Made by a program: the position numbers and the translations under genes. From positions 353,568-417,567 of the forward strand of contig NZ_JARIXP010000001.1 of NCBI RefSeq assembly GCF_029269265.1: a DNA stretch of 64,000 bases, written 5' to 3'. Below are positions 34,370-45,292 of this stretch, in pieces (positions within the stretch are counted from its first letter, which is position 1; every line of letters begins with the position of its first letter). The DNA comes from Rheinheimera sp. 1928-s (GTDB taxonomy: Bacteria; Pseudomonadota; Gammaproteobacteria; Enterobacterales; Alteromonadaceae). The notes below the pieces were generated by a model. It was not told where the DNA came from, did not search any database, and saw only the letters and a list, made by a program, of their open reading frames with translations.

Positions 34370-35477
34370 CCCGCACTAAGCGGTCGGTTTGCCGACTTAA
34401 TAAATTCTGCTGCAGCAGGCGTTTTTTCTGCTGTTGTAGCAAAGCCCACTGAATATGCTCTGACACCAACTCATCACTTTGCGGCAGTTGCTGTTGTAAG
34501 GCTTCAATAATGGCCAAATCAAAAGGCGCATTACCCAATGCCACAGCTATATTACGTTGCCAGCGTTGATAGCCTATTCGACGAATGGCTGAACCTTCGG
34601 TGTAGTTTAAAAATTCAGTTTCAGTCCAGTGCCATAAATCCAGCAAGGATTTATTCAGCCACTGTGGCCTGCGCTGAAAGTCTTGCTCTTGCGTGGTGTC
34701 TGCTACTCTGTTCACAGGGCACACCAACTGGCAATCGTCGCAGCCATAAATACGGTTACCGAGCAAAGGCCGGAACTCTTCAGGAATAGCGCCTTGCAGT
34801 TCTATAGTCAGATAAGAAATACAGCGTCTGGCGTCTACTGTGTAGGGCGCGACTATGGCTTGAGTGGGGCAAATTGTGATACAGGCAACACAAGGTCCAC
34901 AATCGCCGGTATGAACAGCGTCAACAGGCAGGGGGATATCAACCAGCAACTCACCCAGGAAAAACCAGGATCCCGCGTCCTGATTTAGTACCAGACTATG
35001 TTTGCCTTGCCAGCCCAAACCGGCTTTAACTGCAAGTGGCCTCTCCAGAATTGGGGCTGAGTCAACAAAAGGCCGGAAACCCAAAGCACCTAACTCTTTT
35101 TCAATACGTTCGCCCAGTTGTTTTAAGCGATTGCGAATGAGCTTATGGTAATCCCGCCCCAAGGCATAACGGCTAATATAAGCCATAGAAGGGTTGGCCA
35201 GGTTGGCTGCAAACTGGGCATGCTCCGGCAAGTAATCCATTCGGGCGCTGATGACTCGTATAGTGCCGGGATGCAATTCGGCAGGGCGCGCTCTTTTCAT
35301 GCCATGAGCGGCCATATACTCCATTTCACCATGAAAACCAGCGTCCAGCCATTGCTGCAATTTAGCTTCTTCCGAAGTTAAATCTGTATCGGTAATGCCT
35401 ATCTGCTGGAAGCCAAGTTGCTGGCCCCAGACTTTTATTTGCTCTGCAATATGCTGCCAATTGATGCTGCTGGTCAT
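34338..35477 (-). CDS. queG: Epoxyqueuosine reductase QueG
   Basis: Last step of queuosine tRNA modification; cobalamin- and Fe-S-dependent. 379 aa. Two 4Fe-4S clusters: CGPCVACITICPTQAI near 187-200 and CDDCQLVCPVNR near 243-254, plus a CISYL cysteine between. N-terminal catalytic part has the HGEMEYMA and DSAPILERPLAVKAGLG segments. Divergent from tsaE; nnr, which usually lies between the two, is absent here. Confidence 0.96.
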   Translation of the reverse strand: MTSSINWQHIAEQIKVWGQQLGFQQIGITDTDLTSEEAKLQQWLDAGFHGEMEYMAAHGMKRARPAELHPGTIRVISARMDYLPEHAQFAANLANPSMAYISRYALGRDYHKLIRNRLKQLGERIEKELGALGFRPFVDSAPILERPLAVKAGLGWQGKHSLVLNQDAGSWFFLGELLVDIPLPVDAVHTGDCGPCVACITICPTQAIVAPYTVDARRCISYLTIELQGAIPEEFRPLLGNRIYGCDDCQLVCPVNRVADTTQEQDFQRRPQWLNKSLLDLWHWTETEFLNYTEGSAIRRIGYQRWQRNIAVALGNAPFDLAIIEALQQQLPQSDELVSEHIQWALLQQQKKRLLQQNLLSRQTDRLVRVIQKGLPRDA

Positions 35478-35679
35478 AATAGAATCCGCTGATTTTCGCC
35501 GCGCACTTTAGCATAAAAGCCAATCAGGTTTTTGCTTTGACCGTTGCATATACTATTGCAGAAGAAACTGGCTGCACTGCGCTGTTTTTGTTAGCATAGC
35601 CGCCAATTCATCTGCTGTACTTGAACAGCACGTGCGCTTACAAAATAGTTATGACTGAGATCACTCAGCTTAGGTACAG

Positions 35680-36165
35680 ATGACAGCTAAAAGCTACATT
35701 TTTCATTTAGCGGATGAAGCCGCTACTTTGGCATTGGCCGCCTTATTTGCACCCCATTTGCGGCAAGGTGCTGTGCTGTATTTGCAAGGTGATTTAGGTG
35801 CGGGAAAAACTACCTTCAGCCGTGGTCTGTTGCAGGCCATGGGGCATCATGGCAATGTAAAAAGCCCAACTTACACTTTGGTTGAACCTTACACTATTGC
35901 CGATCAACACATATTCCATTTTGATTTATATCGTCTGCGCGACCCGGAAGAGCTGGAGTTTATGGGCATTCGTGATTATTTCTCCAAAGGCAACTTGTGT
36001 TTGATTGAATGGCCAGAACGTGGTTATGGTTTATTGGCTGATGCCGATTTGGAACTGCAATTACAGATTAATCAAAACCAACGCCAGCTTCGAGTGACAG
36101 CAAATCAGCCGCAAGCTGTGGCATGGATGGACGCTATCGATCTTCAATGGAGTCAGCCTCAATGA
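35680..36165 (+). CDS. tsaE: tRNA threonylcarbamoyladenosine biosynthesis ATPase TsaE
   Basis: 161 aa; P-loop [13 protein letters not shown] near 38-50, [10 protein letters not shown] and FHFDLYRL-type segments. Works with TsaB/C/D in t6A modification of tRNA. Its stop overlaps the amiB start (ATGA), as is usual for the pair. Confidence 0.97.
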   Translation: MTAKSYIFHLADEAATLALAALFAPHLRQGAVLYLQGDLGAGKTTFSRGLLQAMGHHGNVKSPTYTLVEPYTIADQHIFHFDLYRLRDPEELEFMGIRDYFSKGNLCLIEWPERGYGLLADADLELQLQINQNQRQLRVTANQPQAVAWMDAIDLQWSQPQ

Positions 36166-37589
36166 GTCTGATAGTGCGGGTGCTTAGCCTGATGCTGTTG
36201 CTGCTCTGCAGTCACAGCTGGGCAGTGAACAGTGTCAAAGGCGTACGGATTTGGCATGCACCTGATAACACCAGACTGGTGCTGGATTTAGCCAATGCAC
36301 CTTCACATAAAGTAAAGCGCTTAAGTAATCCAAGCCGGTTGGAAATCGAACTGGCCGGTGTAAACAGCTTAAACATCGGCACTGTCACTGGTGACTCGCC
36401 CTTAGTTAAACGTGTGTATGCCAGCCGCACTCCAAGTGCTGCCACAGCAGTAGTGATTGAATTGTCTTTTCCTGTCAGCGACAGCATTTTCTCTTTGCCA
36501 CCTTCACCTCCTTATGGCCACCGTTTAGTTGTTGATTTAAAAGCTCAGGGGAGTGCTTCTTCCGCCAGTCAAGGCGCACCTGTCAGCTCAGCAAAACCTG
36601 CGCCTGTGGTGTCTCAGCCTGTTCAATCAACAACAAGCAGCAGAGTCACGGGCCGCGATATTATTATTGCAATTGATGCTGGTCATGGTGGTCAGGATCC
36701 AGGTGCCGTGGGGCCTAAAGGTACCCACGAAAAAATTATTACTCAGTCGGTATCACGCCAGTTAGCCGCGATGATCAATCAACAGCCTGGTTTAAAAGCT
36801 GTGTTAACCCGTACCGGTGATTATTACATCCACCCGAACAAAAGACCTGAGATAGCAAGGCAGAAACAAGCCGATTTATTAATCTCCATTCATGCAGATG
36901 CAGTGCAAAACCGTAAAGCTCATGGCGCTTCGGTCTGGGTCTTGTCAATGCGTCGCGCTACTACTGAAGTGGGTCGGATGCTGGAACAAACAGAGCAGCA
37001 CTCGGAGTTATTAGGTGGCGTGGCTGAAGTCATCAAAGATTCAGCTAACGAACGTTATCTGGCGCAAACCGTATTGGATCTGTCGATGAACCATTCGATG
37101 GTGACTGGTTTTGAAGTGGCCAAAGAAGTACTACGTGAAATGTCGACCGTGGCGCATTTGCATAAAAAGGAGCCTCAGGCTGCCAGTTTAGCTGTATTAA
37201 AAGCACCTGATATTCCGTCTATTTTGGTAGAAACCGGTTTTATCTCTAACTACAACGAAGAGCGTTTACTGAAAGACCCAAATCATCAGCATAAGCTTGC
37301 ACAGGCTATTTTCAGGGCTGTAAAAGGTTATTTTGAGAAATCACCACCGGCAGATTCATTATTTGCGGCACATAAAAATAATGGCCGTTCTGTGCCCACT
37401 GTGATGCCCACTTCGCAGAACAGATCGGCGACAGTGGCCAGCAGTGGTAACCGTACTCATAAAGTAAAACGAGGTGAGTCTTTATCCAGAGTGGCAAAAC
37501 AGTATGGCGTTAGCATGGCGGAACTGCGTCGGCACAACAATCTGAAAAGCGACAATATTCTGATTGGTCAGGTGCTTAGGATCCCCTGA
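36162..37589 (+). CDS. amiB: N-acetylmuramoyl-L-alanine amidase AmiB
   Basis: 475-aa periplasmic amidase that splits septal peptidoglycan during cell separation. Signal peptide (1-21), AMIN domain (about 25-120), Ser/Pro linker, Amidase_3 domain (about 160-395) with zinc ligands in [12 protein letters not shown] and SIHAD and the catalytic Glu in LVETGFISN, then one LysM domain at the C-terminus ([15 protein letters not shown]). ATG 36162 forms an ATGA overlap with tsaE. EnvC, its activator, is at 2390. Confidence 0.97.
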   Translation: MSLIVRVLSLMLLLLCSHSWAVNSVKGVRIWHAPDNTRLVLDLANAPSHKVKRLSNPSRLEIELAGVNSLNIGTVTGDSPLVKRVYASRTPSAATAVVIELSFPVSDSIFSLPPSPPYGHRLVVDLKAQGSASSASQGAPVSSAKPAPVVSQPVQSTTSSRVTGRDIIIAIDAGHGGQDPGAVGPKGTHEKIITQSVSRQLAAMINQQPGLKAVLTRTGDYYIHPNKRPEIARQKQADLLISIHADAVQNRKAHGASVWVLSMRRATTEVGRMLEQTEQHSELLGGVAEVIKDSANERYLAQTVLDLSMNHSMVTGFEVAKEVLREMSTVAHLHKKEPQAASLAVLKAPDIPSILVETGFISNYNEERLLKDPNHQHKLAQAIFRAVKGYFEKSPPADSLFAAHKNNGRSVPTVMPTSQNRSATVASSGNRTHKVKRGESLSRVAKQYGVSMAELRRHNNLKSDNILIGQVLRIP

Positions 37590-39334
37590 TGCCTATTCAA
37601 ATTTTACCTCCTCAACTGGCGAACCAGATTGCCGCAGGCGAAGTGGTAGAGCGGCCAGCTTCTGTGGTTAAAGAACTGGTCGAAAACAGCCTGGATGCAG
37701 GTGCCGATCAAATTTTGATTGAGATTGAGCGCGGCGGCAGTAAAAAAATTCTGATCCGTGACAATGGCTCAGGCATAGCTGAAGCAGAATTAAGCCTGGC
37801 GTTAAGCCGACATGCCACCAGTAAAATCAGTTCTTTGGATGATTTGGAGCAAATTGTCAGCCTTGGATTCAGGGGCGAAGCTTTAGCCTCGATCAGTTCA
37901 GTTTCCCGTCTGACTTTAACCTCCAAGCCTGCAACTCAGGATAAAGCCTGGCAGGCCTATGCCGAAGGCCGTGATATGCAGGTGCAAATTAAACCTGCAG
38001 CTCATCCGGATGGCAGCAGTATTGAAGTGCTGGATCTGTTTTTTAATACGCCGGCCCGGCGCAAATTTTTGCGCAGCGATAAAACTGAATTTGCTCATAT
38101 AGACGAGCTGGTCAAGCGCCTGGCATTAAGCCGTTTTGACGTCAGTTGGACTTTAATTCATAACGGCCAGACAGTTCGACAACTGAAAAAAGCCGACAGC
38201 CGCGAAGCCCAGCAAAAACGCGTAGCCGCTTTGTGTGGTAAGAATTTTCTGGAGCAGGCCGCTTTTGTCGAAGTGGCATACGACGATTTAAAACTCTGGG
38301 GTTGGGTGTTGCAACCCTCAGCCTGTAAAGAGCAACTGCAATGCCAATACAGCTATGTCAACGGCCGTATGATGAAAGACAAATTGCTGAATCATGCGAT
38401 ACGTCAGGCTTATGGCTCTCTGCTAAGCGCAGAACAGCAGCCGGCTTTTGTACTCTATCTGGACATTAATCCACGTCAGGTAGATGTCAACGTGCATCCG
38501 GCTAAACATGAAGTGCGGTTTCATCAGGCCCGTTTAGTGCACGACTTTGTCGCGTCGGCTTTAACCAATGCTTTGTTGCAGTTAGAACCACAACAACACA
38601 ATGTTGAGGTGGCGACCACAGTTGAATCTGCCACATTTTCCAGGGCTGATACTGCTGCACAGCAGAGAGGCGTTGAACAAAGGCAGAAGCCAACAAGTTC
38701 ACCCGCTTATGCCGCCCGACCTTCAGCTTATGCAGGGCAACCGTACCGACCTGCGGTGGCACAGCCAACAGCACAAAGCTGGCCGGTTTTCCCTGAAAAA
38801 GTACAGTTATCAGAGCCATCCGGCATCGAACTACAAAACGATACTCTGATCAGCCAGAATCGTTATTTAATCTGTTCAGCTGTGGAACAATTATGGCTGG
38901 TGGATATTGCCAGCAGCACAGCCAACTTATGGTTGGAGCAAGGTGCTGAGCCTTTACCTTTATTAATGCCTGTGCGGTTAACGCTGCAACAAACTGAGCA
39001 AGAGTTTTTACTAAGCAAAGCGGATTTATTAAGCCATCTGGGTTTTGATTTTTTGGTCAATAACCAGACACTGATTGTCAGAGCTGTACCTGCATGGCTG
39101 CGACAAAGTGCGGTAGCACAGTGGTTACCTCTGTGGTGGCAAGACTGGTTGCAACCGCAGGACACACAACTGCTAAGCTTATTGCTGCAACAGTTATTAA
39201 ACTGTGGAGTGCTGCAGGCTGCTTCTTTAGTAAAACATTTTCCGATGTTAAATCAGCAAGGGCCACATTGGCATGCTGTGCCTTTGGATTTAACCACCTC
39301 TATCAAGTTATTACAGGACTCAGATGGATCCTAA
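37589..39334 (+). CDS. mutL: DNA mismatch repair protein MutL
   Basis: 581 aa. GHKL ATPase motifs [30 protein letters not shown] and [11 protein letters not shown] are all clear in the N-terminal 330; a Gln/Ala/Ser-rich linker and a C-terminal dimerisation domain follow. The endonuclease motif DQHAxxER is not visible, in line with MutH-dependent MutL. ATG overlaps the amiB stop by one base. Confidence 0.97.
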   Translation: MPIQILPPQLANQIAAGEVVERPASVVKELVENSLDAGADQILIEIERGGSKKILIRDNGSGIAEAELSLALSRHATSKISSLDDLEQIVSLGFRGEALASISSVSRLTLTSKPATQDKAWQAYAEGRDMQVQIKPAAHPDGSSIEVLDLFFNTPARRKFLRSDKTEFAHIDELVKRLALSRFDVSWTLIHNGQTVRQLKKADSREAQQKRVAALCGKNFLEQAAFVEVAYDDLKLWGWVLQPSACKEQLQCQYSYVNGRMMKDKLLNHAIRQAYGSLLSAEQQPAFVLYLDINPRQVDVNVHPAKHEVRFHQARLVHDFVASALTNALLQLEPQQHNVEVATTVESATFSRADTAAQQRGVEQRQKPTSSPAYAARPSAYAGQPYRPAVAQPTAQSWPVFPEKVQLSEPSGIELQNDTLISQNRYLICSAVEQLWLVDIASSTANLWLEQGAEPLPLLMPVRLTLQQTEQEFLLSKADLLSHLGFDFLVNNQTLIVRAVPAWLRQSAVAQWLPLWWQDWLQPQDTQLLSLLLQQLLNCGVLQAASLVKHFPMLNQQGPHWHAVPLDLTTSIKLLQDSDGS

Positions 39335-40244
39335 AGTTATTTTTTTAATGGGACCTACCGCCAGCGGTAAAACTGCATTGGCTATTGATCTGTATAAAAG
39401 CATCCCATCTGAGCTGATTAGCGTCGACAGTGCCTTAATTTATAAAGGTATGGATATAGGCACTGCCAAACCTACTGCGGCAGAACTTCTGGATGCACCT
39501 CATCATTTAATTGATATTCTTGATCCGGCTTCTGCTTATTCGGCAGCTGACTTTCGCACTGATGCGCTACGACTTATTGCTGATATCCACAGCAGAGGGA
39601 AAACCGCTATTCTGGTGGGCGGCACCATGTTGTATTTTCGCACCTTGTTGCAGGGCATATCGCCTTTGCCTGAAGCAGATCCAGAAATACGGCTGCAGAT
39701 AGAAGCAGAAGCAGCAGAGCACGGTTGGGGGTATTTGCATCAGCAACTGGCAGAGTTTGATCCTGTGTCGGCAGCTCGTATTCACCCTAATGATCCACAG
39801 CGGGTCAACAGGGCGGTGGAAGTGTACCGGTTAACCGGGAAAAGTTTAACTGAACTGACAGAGCATAAAGGTGAGCCTTTTCCATACCCAGTGCAACAAT
39901 TTGCTATCAATCCAACAGATCGGTCTGAACTTCACCACCGTATAGCTGTCAGATTCCGGCAAATGCTGGATTGTGGTTTTGCTGATGAAGTAAAAACTTT
40001 GATGCAACGACCTGATCTGCATTTAGATTTACCTTCAATGCGTTGTGTGGGTTATCGTCAGATGTGGTTACACCTGCAAGGACAGCTGTCTGAGCAGGAG
40101 ATGCTGGAACAAGGTATTGCCGCGACTCGTCAACTGGCGAAACGGCAATTGACCTGGTTACGCAGTTGGCCTGAATTAAATTGGTTAAAAACCGAAGACA
40201 AACAGGCGGAAAACTTGCAAGCCATTTTAACTTCGCTAAGCTAG
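39324..40244 (+). CDS. miaA: tRNA dimethylallyltransferase MiaA
   Basis: 306-aa enzyme that adds dimethylallyl to A37 of tRNAs reading UNN codons. Walker-type [15 protein letters not shown] at 8-22, [18 protein letters not shown], and [10 protein letters not shown]. Start overlaps mutL by 11 bp. Confidence 0.97.
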   Translation: MDPKVIFLMGPTASGKTALAIDLYKSIPSELISVDSALIYKGMDIGTAKPTAAELLDAPHHLIDILDPASAYSAADFRTDALRLIADIHSRGKTAILVGGTMLYFRTLLQGISPLPEADPEIRLQIEAEAAEHGWGYLHQQLAEFDPVSAARIHPNDPQRVNRAVEVYRLTGKSLTELTEHKGEPFPYPVQQFAINPTDRSELHHRIAVRFRQMLDCGFADEVKTLMQRPDLHLDLPSMRCVGYRQMWLHLQGQLSEQEMLEQGIAATRQLAKRQLTWLRSWPELNWLKTEDKQAENLQAILTSLS

Positions 40245-40280
40245 TTGAAGATAATTGAAAAAAAGTTGTTATTTAACGAC

Positions 40281-40308
40281 TTGAAAATAATATAATAATC
40301 CATATATA
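40281..40308 (+). promoter_or_regulatory. Candidate promoter of hfq
   Basis: TTGAAA, 16 bases, TATATA, in an AT-rich gap between miaA and hfq. A second option is TTGTTA (40266) with TATAAT (40291), spacing 19. Confidence 0.5.
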
Positions 40309-40340
40309 GAGAAACATAATTAGAAATAAGGAAAGCGAAA

Positions 40341-40598
40341 ATGGCAAAGGGCCAATCGTTACAAGACCCGTTTTTAAATACTTTAAGACGCGAGCGTATC
40401 CCAGTCTCTATTTATCTGGTGAACGGTATTAAACTGCAGGGACAAATCGAGTCTTTTGATCAATTTGTGATCCTTCTTAAAAATACAGTGAGTCAAATGG
40501 TGTATAAACACGCCATCTCTACTGTAGTCCCGGCTCGTGCTGTCAATACTATGGCTAACCATGGTACTGGTACAGGCGAAATGGACGAGATGGAATAA
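40341..40598 (+). CDS. hfq: RNA chaperone Hfq
   Basis: 85-aa Sm-like hexameric chaperone for sRNA-mRNA pairing. Sm1 [24 protein letters not shown] begins near residue 5 and the Sm2 motif YKHAIST is near 55-61. The tail is short (about 20 aa), compared with 102 aa for E. coli Hfq. AAGGAAAG precedes the ATG. Confidence 0.99.
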   Translation: MAKGQSLQDPFLNTLRRERIPVSIYLVNGIKLQGQIESFDQFVILLKNTVSQMVYKHAISTVVPARAVNTMANHGTGTGEMDEME

Positions 40599-40614
40599 CC
40601 AGGAATTCTAAAGC

Positions 40615-41901
40615 TTGTTTGACAGCGATATGGTGCCCGAGCAAGCGATCCTTGTGCATATCTATCTTTCACAAGACAGTGCCAGTGAAGATTTGCAGGA
40701 ACTGGAGATGCTTGTTTCGTCGGCTGGAGTTGAATCACGTGCTGTGATGACTGCCAACCGTAGTACGATCGACGCCAAATTTTTTCTTGGTAGTGGTAAA
40801 GCGGCAGAACTAGCGCAAGCTGTCGCTGAGCTACAAGTTGATCTGATTATTTTTAATCACTCTTTAACCCCAGCTCAAACCCGTAACCTGGAACTGCTTT
40901 GTCAGTGCCGGGTTATTGATCGTACCACTCTGATCCTGGATATCTTTGCCCAGCGCGCCCGCAGTTACGAAGGTAAGTTGCAGGTTGAACTGGCGCAGCT
41001 GAAGCATTTGTCGTCACGTTTAGTACGTGGCTGGGATAATGCTGAGCGGCAAAAAGGTGGCATTGGCATGAGAGGCCCGGGTGAAACCCGTCTCGAAACT
41101 GACAGACGTTTACTGCGGGATAAAATCACGGCTTTATTACTGAAGCTGGATAAAGTCAGTAAGCAACGCGAGCAGGGCCGCAAAGCCAGGCAACGTGCTG
41201 AAATTCCCGTGGTGTCTTTAGTGGGCTACACCAATGCTGGTAAATCTACCTTATTTAACCGCCTGACCAGTGCGGATGTGTATGCAGCCGATCAGCTGTT
41301 TGCAACCTTAGACCCAACGCTGCGGCAAGTTAAATTGCCTGAGTTTGGTTCTATCATCTTTGCCGACACCGTGGGTTTTATCCGGCATTTGCCTCACGAT
41401 TTAGTTGCAGCTTTTAAGTCGACCTTGCAGGAAAGCCGTGATGCCGACTTGCAGTTGCATGTGATTGATGTAGCCGACCAACGCATGGCGGACAATATCA
41501 AGCAAGTGCAACTGGTGTTGCATGAGATTGACGCTGATCAGGTACCGCAGTTACTGGTGTTTAATAAAATTGACCAGACTGAGCAGCAGGCCCGTATAGA
41601 ATACAACGAGCAGGCTGAACCCATTGCCGTATATATTTCTGCAAAGCAAGATGTCGGTATCGAATTACTGTTGCAAGTGATCCGCGAGCGTTTAGCTGAT
41701 GATTATATGCAGCTGGATTTAAAGCTGCCTGCCGATGCAGCTGTGTGGCGGGCACGTTTACATGAATTATCAGCGGTTCAGACTGAATCTTTTACCGATC
41801 TGGGTGAAACTCAGGTGAGAATAGCGTTATCAAAAGCAGAGTGGGCACGTTTACTGAAACAAAGTGACGGACTGTTACAAAACTATATCGTCAGTCTTTA
41901 G
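40615..41901 (+). CDS. hflX: Ribosome-splitting GTPase HflX
   Basis: 428 aa. N-terminal nucleotide-binding domain, then GTPase with G1 GYTNAGKSTLFNRL, G3 DTVGFIRHLPHDLV and G4 NKID; the linker has GGIGMRGPGETRLETDRR, typical of HflX. The start TTG (MFDSDMVPEQAILVHIYLSQD) matches homologues; an ATG five codons on is a possible alternative. 16 bp after hfq. Confidence 0.96.
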   Translation: MFDSDMVPEQAILVHIYLSQDSASEDLQELEMLVSSAGVESRAVMTANRSTIDAKFFLGSGKAAELAQAVAELQVDLIIFNHSLTPAQTRNLELLCQCRVIDRTTLILDIFAQRARSYEGKLQVELAQLKHLSSRLVRGWDNAERQKGGIGMRGPGETRLETDRRLLRDKITALLLKLDKVSKQREQGRKARQRAEIPVVSLVGYTNAGKSTLFNRLTSADVYAADQLFATLDPTLRQVKLPEFGSIIFADTVGFIRHLPHDLVAAFKSTLQESRDADLQLHVIDVADQRMADNIKQVQLVLHEIDADQVPQLLVFNKIDQTEQQARIEYNEQAEPIAVYISAKQDVGIELLLQVIRERLADDYMQLDLKLPADAAVWRARLHELSAVQTESFTDLGETQVRIALSKAEWARLLKQSDGLLQNYIVSL

Positions 41902-41972
41902 TTTTTTATCGTCAGCCCTGAGCTTTTTTTGATACATTAGTTTCAATATCACAATTAGAGATGGAGTGAAGC

Positions 41973-43136
41973 ATGGCTTGGAACGAGCCGGGCAATAACG
42001 GCAAAGATAAAGACCCTTGGAAACAAGGTGGTCGTGATCAAGGCCCGCCCGATTTAGATGAAGTCTTCCGCAACTTAAGCAAAAAGTTCGGTGGTATCTT
42101 TGGTGGCAATAAAAACAGCGGTAACAGCAACAGTAATAACAGTGGTGGTTCTGCCGCTCTGATACTGATACTGGTTGTTGCATTACTGGTTTGGGCTTTC
42201 AGTGGTTTCTATACCATTAAAGAATCAGAACGGGGTTTGATCTTACGTTTTGGTCAGTATCACTCTGAAGTGATGCCTGGCATTCACTGGAAACCGACTT
42301 TTATCGATACAGTCACACCTGTTGATGTCACCAGCGTGCGTTCATTACGTACCGATGGTTTTATGCTGACTCAGGATCAAAACCTGGTTCGTGTTACCTT
42401 TGAAATTCAGTACCGTGTGTTTGACGCCCGTGCTTATAAGTTTTCTGTGGTTGATGCCGACAGCAGCTTACGTGAAGCCACAGACGCAGCCTTACGTTAT
42501 GTCGTAGGTCACTCCATTATGGATGACGTACTGACCAAAGGCCGTGAAGTGATCCGCCAGAACACCAGAACTGAGCTGGAGCAAATTATTTCACCTTACG
42601 CTATGGGTTTACAGTTGGTTGATGTCAACTTCCGTGATGCCCGTCCACCAGAAGAAGTGAAAGCAGCTTTTGATGACGCGATTTCTGCACAGGAAGATGA
42701 ACAACGTTATATCCGTGAAGCTGAAGCCTATGCCCGTGAAATTGAACCACGTGCCCGTGGTCAGGTCAACCGGATGATGCAGGAAGCAGAAGCCTATAAA
42801 CAACAAACCTTGTTAAAAGCTCAGGGTGAAGTGGCTCGTTTCGAGAAACTGCTGCCTGAATATCTGGCTGCACCGCAAGTGACCCGTGACCGTATGTACT
42901 TAGAGACTATGGAACAGGTGTACGGCAACAGCTCTAAAGTACTGGTTGATGTTAAAAATGGTAATAACATTATGTATTTACCTTTGGACAAAATGATCAA
43001 CAACAGCGGCGATACCAAAGCCCCTGTGGTGAATCCATTAGCGCCAAGCAGCAGAACCAATGATAACGACAGCAGAACTCCGGATCTGCGTCCTGAAGCA
43101 AGCCGTGCTGACAGCACCAGAACTGGCAGAGGTTAA
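41973..43136 (+). CDS. hflK: FtsH protease regulator HflK
   Basis: 387 aa, membrane partner of HflC; together they cage FtsH. Gly/Asn-rich cytosolic N-terminus (about 1-60), one membrane segment (ALILILVVALLVWAFSGFY, about 63-81), then the SPFH/band-7 domain in the periplasm (ESERGLILRFGQY), with a Glu-rich helix and a disordered tail. GGAG precedes the ATG. Confidence 0.97.
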   Translation: MAWNEPGNNGKDKDPWKQGGRDQGPPDLDEVFRNLSKKFGGIFGGNKNSGNSNSNNSGGSAALILILVVALLVWAFSGFYTIKESERGLILRFGQYHSEVMPGIHWKPTFIDTVTPVDVTSVRSLRTDGFMLTQDQNLVRVTFEIQYRVFDARAYKFSVVDADSSLREATDAALRYVVGHSIMDDVLTKGREVIRQNTRTELEQIISPYAMGLQLVDVNFRDARPPEEVKAAFDDAISAQEDEQRYIREAEAYAREIEPRARGQVNRMMQEAEAYKQQTLLKAQGEVARFEKLLPEYLAAPQVTRDRMYLETMEQVYGNSSKVLVDVKNGNNIMYLPLDKMINNSGDTKAPVVNPLAPSSRTNDNDSRTPDLRPEASRADSTRTGRG

Positions 43137-43139
43137 GTG

Positions 43140-44024
43140 ATGAAAAATTTAGTATTAGCCTTAATCGCTATCCTGGGTATTGGAGTGGTGTCTTCAGTCT
43201 TTGTTATTCCTGAAGGCGAACGCGGCATAGTCATTCGTTTTGGTAAAATCCAGCGTGATGACGCCGAACTTGTGCGCGTATTTGAGCCTGGTCTGCATTT
43301 TAAAGTACCGCTGATTGAAAACGTTCGTAAGTTGGATGCGCGTATCCAGACTTTGTCCGATCCGTCGTCTGATCGTTTTGTCACAGCGGAGAAAAAAGAT
43401 CTATTGGTTGACAGCTATGTAAAATGGCGTATTGCCGATTTTGGTAAGTATTTCTTATCTACAGGCGGTAATTTGTCGCAGGCTGAAGTGCTGTTAAAGC
43501 AATACATCAACAACGGTTTACGGACTGAGTTTGGTAGCCGTACCATTCAGGAAATTGTGTCTGGTGAGCGTACTCAACTAATGCAACGCGCGATGGAACA
43601 GGCTGATGCTGGTGCAAAAGAATTAGGTATTAATGTTCTTGACGTTCGTGTGAAGAAAATCAATTTACCTGACGAAATCAGTAACTCGATTTTCCAGCGT
43701 ATGCGTGCTGAACGTACTGCAGTGGCAAAAGAACACCGCAGCCGTGGTATGGAACAGTCTGAAATTATCAAAGCTGACGTAGACGCCCGCGTGACTATTA
43801 TGGTGGCCGACGCTGAACGTAACTCCCGTACTGTGCGTGGTGAAGGTGATGCTTCTGCTGCAAAAGTTTATGCAGATGTGTACAGCAAAAACAGCGAGTT
43901 CTACAGTTTCGTTCGTAGTTTAGAAGCCTATAAAAACAGCTTCCAGAACAAAAACGACGTGATGGTGATCCAGCCAGACAACGACTTCTTTAAATACATG
44001 AAGTCAGACAAAGTGCAAAACTAA
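43140..44024 (+). CDS. hflC: FtsH protease regulator HflC
   Basis: 294 aa with N-terminal anchor (about 4-20) and SPFH domain (PEGERGIVIRFGK). Arg/Glu-rich middle (MRAERTAVAKEHRSRGMEQ) matches HflC. A GTG directly before the ATG opens the frame at 43137; ATG 43140 is preferred. Four bases after hflK. Confidence 0.97.
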   Translation: MKNLVLALIAILGIGVVSSVFVIPEGERGIVIRFGKIQRDDAELVRVFEPGLHFKVPLIENVRKLDARIQTLSDPSSDRFVTAEKKDLLVDSYVKWRIADFGKYFLSTGGNLSQAEVLLKQYINNGLRTEFGSRTIQEIVSGERTQLMQRAMEQADAGAKELGINVLDVRVKKINLPDEISNSIFQRMRAERTAVAKEHRSRGMEQSEIIKADVDARVTIMVADAERNSRTVRGEGDASAAKVYADVYSKNSEFYSFVRSLEAYKNSFQNKNDVMVIQPDNDFFKYMKSDKVQN

Positions 44025-44053
44025 GCTGACAACAGCTGGTTTTCACTAAATAG

Positions 44054-44075
44054 AAAAGGCCCTGCGGGGCCTTTT
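44054..44075 (+). terminator. Intrinsic terminator after hflC
   Basis: AAAAGGCCC pairs with GGGCCTTTT around 4 bases. It separates hflKC from the next gene. Confidence 0.85.
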
Positions 44076-44128
44076 CTATTTAAACTACTTTCGGTTACTC
44101 TGCCTGTGTCTTTCGAAAGGATCTTCCT

Positions 44129-45292
44129 ATGTATCAGCAGTTGTATCAGCACTTTTTAAATGCCAACCCAGGTAAACAACATTTTGCCTGCCACTCCCAT
44201 CATTATTGGCCTGATGTGACACGAGACGCTACCTTGGCGTACTGGGATGACACCGCTTGCTTAGTGGATGATAAATGGGAGCTGGTGTTTGGTGAAAAAG
44301 TGCCTGCAGTTCAGCAACATATAGCCCGAATTTTAAAGCTGCCAGAGCCAGAGCAAATTGTGTTTGCGCCTAATACCCATGAATTTGTTATGCGTTTATT
44401 AAGCTGCTTTGACTGGTCCAGACCTTTGACAGTAGTCACCACAGACAGCGAGTTCCATAGCTTCCATCGTCAGATTAACCGTCTTTGTGAGTTAACTACA
44501 GTCAATGTGATTCGAGTGCCGACTGAACCTTTTGCCAGCTTTCCACAGCGATTAGCGGCCGCAGTTGCAGCTCAGCCTGTTGATCTGGTGTTCTTCAGCC
44601 AAGTGTTTTTTAATTCTGGTGTCGGTATTAAAGATTTACCAGCTTTGGTGCAGGCGCTGGATAAAATCACGGACGCTATGATTGTCGTCGATGGTTATCA
44701 TGGTTTTATGGCAGTGCCAACTGATTTATCTGCAATTGCACAGCGAATTTTTTATCTGGCTGGTAGTTATAAATATGCACAGGGTGGGGAAGGTTGCTGT
44801 TTTTTGGCTGTACCACAAGGTAGCGATCACAGACCCATCTACACCGGTTGGTTTGCCGAATTTGGTGAATTGGCAAAGGCCAAACAAGGCCAGGTGCAAT
44901 ATGCCAACAATGGTTATCGTTTTGCCGGTGCCACCATGGATTGTTCGGCTTTATATCGGGTATTAGCGGTATTTGAGTTGTATCAACAACAAGGCCTTAG
45001 CGTCGAAAAAGTGCAGGCCTATATCCAAAACCTGCAACAGGCTTTTCTTCGCTTACTGGATGAAATACAGCATCCACTTTTAAATCGTGAGCATTTACTG
45101 GATAAACAAGATCAGCAACAAGGCCAGTTTTTAACTTTTCGTTTTGCCGCTGACGACGTTGCCCGTATTGCTGCTGCATTAAAACAGCAGGGCATCATGA
45201 CGGATTATAGAGGCGACAGACTACGTTTTGGATTTGCTTTGTATCACAATTCTGCTGACTACAACTTAAGTTGCCTGAAGGATATTCGCTAA
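44129..45292 (+). CDS. PLP-dependent class V aminotransferase-fold enzyme (kynureninase-like)
   Basis: 387 aa. Fold-type I PLP enzyme: VVDGYHGFMAVP supplies the cofactor Asp and LAGSYKYAQGGEGCCFLAVP holds the PLP lysine; TDSEFHSFHRQ is the region contacting the pyridine ring. Resembles kynureninase/cysteine desulfurase-like proteins, but I could not fix the reaction; no kyn or suf genes are near. It sits between hflC and yjeT, which are adjacent in E. coli, so it looks like an insertion. The yjeT start follows its stop directly. Confidence 0.8.
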   Translation: MYQQLYQHFLNANPGKQHFACHSHHYWPDVTRDATLAYWDDTACLVDDKWELVFGEKVPAVQQHIARILKLPEPEQIVFAPNTHEFVMRLLSCFDWSRPLTVVTTDSEFHSFHRQINRLCELTTVNVIRVPTEPFASFPQRLAAAVAAQPVDLVFFSQVFFNSGVGIKDLPALVQALDKITDAMIVVDGYHGFMAVPTDLSAIAQRIFYLAGSYKYAQGGEGCCFLAVPQGSDHRPIYTGWFAEFGELAKAKQGQVQYANNGYRFAGATMDCSALYRVLAVFELYQQQGLSVEKVQAYIQNLQQAFLRLLDEIQHPLLNREHLLDKQDQQQGQFLTFRFAADDVARIAAALKQQGIMTDYRGDRLRFGFALYHNSADYNLSCLKDIR

